Assembly: GCA_029256665.1 (NCBI GenBank)
Contig: JAQSXN010000083.1
Location: 1 to 10,427 of the forward strand
Source of the DNA: Paenibacillus sp.
GTDB lineage: Bacteria > Bacillota > Bacilli > Paenibacillales > Paenibacillaceae
Direction: 5' to 3'
DNA: 10,427 nucleotides
Under the pieces are notes generated by a model. It was not told the origin of the DNA and ran no database searches. It saw only the letters and a list, made by a program, of their open reading frames with translations. Shown piece by piece: positions 6,884 through 10,427 of the stretch. Both the position numbers and the translations under genes were made by a program. Numbering within the stretch: position 1 is the stretch's first letter; each line of letters starts with the position of its first letter.

Positions 6884-6913
6884 TATTGTATGAAGGGGGG
6901 CGCGGCGCGGTAT
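6884..6913 (-). promoter_or_regulatory. Sigma-E/sigma-K-like promoter of the S8 protease
   Basis: On the minus strand, CATACAATA (6892-6884) matches the -10 consensus of mother-cell sigma-E (CATACANT) and sigma-K (CATANNNTA). An ATA (6913-6911) 18 bases upstream could be the sigma-E -35 core, though spacing is slightly long and the flanks are GC-rich. No good sigma-A -35 exists at 16-18 bp. The predicted start falls about 10 bases before the GGGAGGGGG ribosome binding site. Confidence 0.45.
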
Positions 6914-6987
6914 GAGCCACTTGCCCCTTTTAAAATAAATAGGCGCCAGGCCGTGGCAAAATCCGCGTTCGTTCATAGGATGAAGGA

Positions 6988-7066
6988 AGAGCCGGGAAGC
7001 TCTTGGATCTCCGACGCGAGTCGGATGGATACAGTCAAAGCGAAGGGAGGCTCCCTTCGCTTTTTT
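6988..7066 (+). ncRNA. Candidate small structured RNA ending in an intrinsic terminator
   Basis: This non-coding gap (6852-7298) holds three consecutive hairpins on the plus strand. The first is AAGAGC/GCTCTT (6987-7004, 6-base loop). The second is TCCGAC-GCGA-GTCGGA (7010-7025, with a GNRA tetraloop). The third is a strong terminator (7037-7066). A possible promoter, GTGGCA (6953-6958), 17 bp, TAGGAT (6976-6981), would start transcription near 6988, exactly at the first hairpin. This gives an RNA of about 79 nucleotides. No credible gene lies upstream on this strand for the terminator to serve: argS ends 1.4 kb away. I do not recognise a known RNA family. The promoter is weak (4 of 6 in each hexamer), so this is a hypothesis. 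Confidence 0.35.
7037..7066 (+). terminator. Strong orphan intrinsic terminator
   Basis: AAAGCGAAGGGA (7037-7048) pairs perfectly with TCCCTTCGCTTT (7052-7063) around a GGC loop, followed by a run of six T residues (7061-7066). It points in the plus direction and isolates rpoE from any transcription coming from the left, including antisense transcription through the protease gene. Confidence 0.88.
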
Positions 7067-7240
7067 GTCGTGTTCCGGACGCTTTCCGGTATCATGGAAC
7101 GCGGCTCGTCGCGAGCTGCCGGGCAACGAAGGGGCTTGCACTTGCTTTTTCGAATAAAATAGGTTTTACTATAGTTTGACTAAAGCGTGCGCAGGAGAGC
7201 ACCCGTCTCGGGAGAGCCGGGGGGCGATTGCTTCGCCGAG

Positions 7241-7246
7241 TATAAT
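7241..7246 (+). promoter_or_regulatory. Possible -10 element for rpoE
   Basis: A perfect TATAAT lies 52 bases before the rpoE start. No convincing -35 is found at 16-18 bp (the sequence there is G-rich), and there is no TGN extension. It may be a weak or activator-dependent promoter. The rest of 7067-7298 holds short hairpins, for example GGCGA/TCGCC at 7223-7237, and nothing else I can name. Confidence 0.3.
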
Positions 7247-7298
7247 CCAAGTACGGCAGCGTACATCATTTCAGTGCATAGAGAGAGGATGTGTCCAT

Positions 7299-7868
7299 AT
7301 GAGCGGCGGCAACATTACGTTGAAGCTTGATCCGGAACGCGTGAAGGAAATGCCGATGGTCGACTTGGCGTTCGAAGTGCTCAAGACGGCGAATACGCCA
7401 TACTACTACCGCGATTTGATGATGGAGATCGCCAAGATTCGCGGTCTGTCCCAAGAGGGCATCAATCAATTTATCGCTCAGGTATATACGGAGATCAACA
7501 TCGACGGCAGGTTCGCTTGCGTCGGCAGCAATATGTGGGGACTGAAACGCTGGTATCCGGTGGAGCGTTCCGAGGATCCGGTGGGCAACGCGAAGCGGAC
7601 CCGCATCATTAACGACGACGACGATCTGGACGACGAAGATCTGTACCCGGAAGAAGAGGAAGACGATTTCGCCGCGGAAGAAGAAGATTACGATGCTTAC
7701 GACGAGGACTCCGAGGACTTCGAGGAAGCCGAGGAAGAAGCCGAGGTCGAAGAAGAAATCGAAATCGAAGAAGAGGAAATCGAAGAAGTGGACGAGGAAC
7801 TCGCCGGCGATGAAGAAGAGGAAGAGGAAGACGAATCTTTCGAAGACGAAGAAGACGACGAGAAGTAA
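7299..7868 (+). CDS. rpoE: DNA-directed RNA polymerase delta subunit
   Basis: A 189-residue auxiliary subunit of Firmicutes RNA polymerase that speeds recycling of the enzyme and sharpens promoter selectivity. Residues 1-90 form the folded HARE-HTH domain (EMPMVDLAFEVL, YRDLMMEIAKI, INQFIAQVYTEINIDGRF, WGLKRWYP), aligning well with B. subtilis delta. A short basic patch (NAKRTR, 97-102) replaces the longer lysine tract of B. subtilis. Residues 106-189 are almost entirely Asp and Glu and must be disordered, acting as a nucleic-acid mimic. The ATG at 7299 is chosen because the family's N-terminus aligns there and AGAGAGG precedes it. The frame is open 123 bases further upstream, but that part is unlike the family. 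The gene lies upstream of pyrG, as in B. subtilis. Confidence 0.95.
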   Translation: MSGGNITLKLDPERVKEMPMVDLAFEVLKTANTPYYYRDLMMEIAKIRGLSQEGINQFIAQVYTEINIDGRFACVGSNMWGLKRWYPVERSEDPVGNAKRTRIINDDDDLDDEDLYPEEEEDDFAAEEEDYDAYDEDSEDFEEAEEEAEVEEEIEIEEEEIEEVDEELAGDEEEEEEDESFEDEEDDEK

Positions 7869-7890
7869 TCCGAAGACCGCCTAGTTATGC

Positions 7891-7920
7891 TTGACATGTC
7901 CTATTAAGGCAGAGTAAACT
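7891..7920 (+). promoter_or_regulatory. pyrG promoter
   Basis: A perfect -35 TTGACA (7891-7896) is followed after 18 bp by TAAACT (7915-7920). The expected start is the first G of GGG at 7928-7930, eight bases after the -10. The promoter lies directly after the rpoE stop codon. Confidence 0.65.
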
Positions 7921-7927
7921 ATTGCAT

Positions 7928-8013
7928 GGGCTTCAGATTCGGTTAACCAATAATACGCATATGACATGCGATAAGAGAAAAGTGCCCCCGTAGCTACGGG
8001 TGTCACTTTTTTT
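7928..8013 (+). promoter_or_regulatory. pyrG leader: CTP-responsive attenuator (reiterative-transcription type)
   Basis: The predicted transcript begins GGGCUUC and ends 86 bases later in an intrinsic terminator. AAAAGTG (7978-7984) pairs with CACTTTT (8004-8010), with an inner CCCGT/ACGGG stem (7987-7991/7996-8000) and a run of seven T (8007-8013). The terminator's 5' arm contains GCCCCC (7984-7989). In B. subtilis pyrG, low CTP stalls polymerase after the initial GGG. Extra G residues are then added by slippage, and the poly-G 5' end pairs with the C-rich arm of the terminator, allowing read-through into pyrG. All elements are present here: GGGC start, C-rich arm and terminator before pyrG. 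The terminator may also serve rpoE. Mechanism is assigned by analogy. Confidence 0.7.
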
Positions 8014-8022
8014 GTTTGGAGG

Positions 8023-8060
8023 GGCTGTCGCCCTGCCGTTTTCATGCGGCGGCGGCAGCC
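8023..8060 (+). other. Very stable hairpin in the pyrG 5' leader, after the attenuator
   Basis: GGCTGTCGCC (8023-8032) pairs with GGCGGCAGCC (8051-8060) over 10 bp with one G-U, enclosing a further GCCG/CGGC stem (8035-8038/8047-8050). It begins 9 bases after the attenuator T run and is not followed by a proper T tract. It would be present only in read-through mRNA, where it could stabilise the 5' end. No function is established. Confidence 0.55.
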
Positions 8061-8128
8061 TTGCGCGTGTGTTTTTGTTGGGCAGGCATGCAACATAAGG
8101 AAGAGTATTGGGGTAAACTATTTATTAA

Positions 8129-9769
<1,641 letters not shown>

Positions 9770-9771
9770 GA

Positions 9772-9800
9772 TCCGACAAAGTTGACATAGTGTTGTCACA
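9772..9800. promoter_or_regulatory. Possible Spo0A boxes upstream of spo0F
   Basis: TCCGACAA (9772-9779) is TTGTCGGA on the minus strand, 7 of 8 to the 0A-box consensus TTGTCGAA. TTGTCACA (9793-9800) on the plus strand matches 6 of 8. They lie about 35-65 bases before the sigma-H -35. B. subtilis spo0F is likewise controlled by Spo0A~P together with sigma-H. Short motifs like these can occur by chance. Confidence 0.4.
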
Positions 9801-9834
9801 CTTTCTCTCATTCAGTAATTTTTTGTATGCAATA

Positions 9835-9864
9835 GCAGGAAAATTCCTTCCCGCTCTCGAATAG
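9835..9864 (+). promoter_or_regulatory. Sigma-H promoter of spo0F
   Basis: GCAGGAAAA (9835-9843) matches the sigma-H -35 consensus RNAGGAWWW exactly. After 12 bp comes CTCGAATAG (9856-9864), carrying the GAAT core of the -10 RNNGAATWW at the correct spacing. B. subtilis spo0F is transcribed at the onset of sporulation from a sigma-H promoter, so location and sequence agree. Confidence 0.7.
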
Positions 9865-9943
9865 GTATAAAAAAATGACGGAGAACTCTCTTATCGATTT
9901 CGATGGAGAATTACGACGATCATTTGCGGGGAGTTGAGGAAGC

Positions 9944-10342
9944 TTGGATAAGAAGAAGGTATTGATTGTCGACGATCAGAACGGTATACGCGTCTTGCTC
10001 TTGGAAGTGTTCAGCAGCGAAGGCTATAATACGTTCCAGGCTGCGAACGGCAAGATCGCCCTAGAGATCGTAAGGCGCGAGTCGCCCGATCTTGTATTGC
10101 TCGACATGAAGATCCCTGGTATGGACGGCCTCGAAATACTGAAGCATATCAAAACCATCGATTCTTCCATCAAGGTGATCATGATGACGGCTTACGGCGA
10201 ACTCGACATGATCAAGGAAGCGACGGATCTCGGAGCGCTGATGCATTTCACCAAGCCGTTCGACATCGACGAGATGAGGATGGAAGTGAACAAGCATCTG
10301 CAAGGCGGAGCATCTTCGGACAGGTTCGCCGTAGGGTCGTAA
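9944..10342 (+). CDS. spo0F: Sporulation initiation phosphotransferase Spo0F
   Basis: A 132-residue single-domain response regulator of the sporulation phosphorelay. It takes phosphate from sensor kinases and passes it to Spo0B, then Spo0A. Acidic pocket Asp10-Asp11, phosphorylated Asp54 ([11 protein letters not shown]), Thr82 ([11 protein letters not shown]) and Lys104 (HFTKPFD) all fall at the same numbers as in B. subtilis Spo0F. His101, a residue also present there, is kept. There is no DNA-binding output domain. The start is a TTG at 9944, with GGGGAG (9928-9933) 10 bases and GAGGA (9936-9940) 3 bases upstream. No alternative ATG lies in frame upstream with a better site. The C-terminal tail ([12 protein letters not shown]) is a few residues longer than in B. 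subtilis. Regulation is by the sigma-H promoter and possible 0A boxes upstream. Confidence 0.96.
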   Translation: MDKKKVLIVDDQNGIRVLLLEVFSSEGYNTFQAANGKIALEIVRRESPDLVLLDMKIPGMDGLEILKHIKTIDSSIKVIMMTAYGELDMIKEATDLGALMHFTKPFDIDEMRMEVNKHLQGGASSDRFAVGS

Positions 10343-10358
10343 CGGCTAAGTAGGCAGG

Positions 10359-10392
10359 CATCGCGTGCGCGAGCACGGCGGTGATTCTTTTT
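10359..10392 (+). terminator. Intrinsic terminator of spo0F
   Basis: CATCG-CGTGC pairs with GCACG-CGGTG around a GCGA tetraloop (10369-10372), with one bulged G (10378) and one G-U pair. ATTCTTTTT follows (10384-10392). It lies 16 bases after the stop codon. The last 35 bases of the window hold only a weak GCTAC/GTAGC inverted repeat (10393-10417). Confidence 0.8.
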
Positions 10393-10427
10393 GCTACGGT
10401 CGGAAACCAAAAGTAGCTTTACTATTT

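Noticed and set aside
6851..7162. 103-codon plus-strand frame across the protease promoter region and the orphan terminator
   Set aside because: It runs through a strong terminator, has no ribosome binding site, and its sequence looks like non-coding translation.
7136..7182. Several possible rpoE promoters in the AT-rich stretch (TTGCTT with TACTAT, TTGACT)
   Set aside because: Spacings are 19 bp or more, or no -10 follows. None is better than chance.
7697..7897. Serine-rich minus-strand frame opposite rpoE
   Set aside because: It is a shadow of the Asp/Glu codons of the delta subunit tail.
8114..8122. TAAACTATT repeated near pyrG, resembling the -10 region at 7915
   Set aside because: No matching -35 at 16-18 bp (only GCAACA or CAACAT). 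Read-through from the attenuated promoter explains pyrG expression.
9782..9810. TTGACA at 9782-9787 as a sigma-A promoter for spo0F
   Set aside because: The sequence 17 bp downstream (CTCTCA) is not a -10. The only weak alternative pairs TTGTCA with TAATTT, and the sigma-H elements fit far better.

Overview
The window looks like a chromosomal segment of a spore-forming Bacillales bacterium, most likely Paenibacillaceae (Paenibacillus/Cohnella-like). The DNA is GC-rich with strong GGAGG-type ribosome binding sites. The right half carries the Bacillales housekeeping block rpoE (RNA polymerase delta), pyrG and spo0F, preceded by the ywiB-argS pair. Family names come from recognising protein motifs by eye. 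No database search was run.

Left part (1-2286): the end of an operon encoding two PhnE-type permeases of a phosphonate-class ABC importer (the first cut by the window edge), followed by an MptpB-like tyrosine phosphatase with an N-terminal fibronectin-like domain. The operon closes with a GC hairpin and an intrinsic terminator. A roughly 540-base non-coding stretch follows. It holds a degenerate 53-bp tandem repeat array with an odd co-variation pattern.

Middle (2831-6851): a family-6-type (hypoxanthine/deoxyinosine) DNA glycosylase with a TTG start, then ywiB-argS, which overlap by 4 bp and share a good sigma-A promoter. A convergent gene on the minus strand encodes an S8 subtilisin-like protease with no signal peptide. 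Its stop codon lies in the apical loop of a long hairpin, next to a textbook terminator. A perfect CATACAATA box, typical of sigma-E/sigma-K -10 elements, lies just upstream of its TTG start, suggesting mother-cell sporulation expression.

Right part (6852-10427): a non-coding stretch with an orphan plus-strand terminator that may end a small structured RNA, then rpoE, pyrG and spo0F. The rpoE-pyrG gap contains a promoter, a transcript start of the form GGGCUU and a terminator with a CCCCC tract in its 5' arm. This matches the CTP-sensing reiterative-transcription attenuator known for B. subtilis pyrG. spo0F has a sigma-H-type promoter with 0A-box-like sites upstream, and its own terminator.

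The core genes are conventional. The less ordinary material is between genes: the pyrG leader, the possible small RNA, the tandem repeat, the stop-codon hairpin and the sporulation-type promoters. I found no clear novel multi-gene system.
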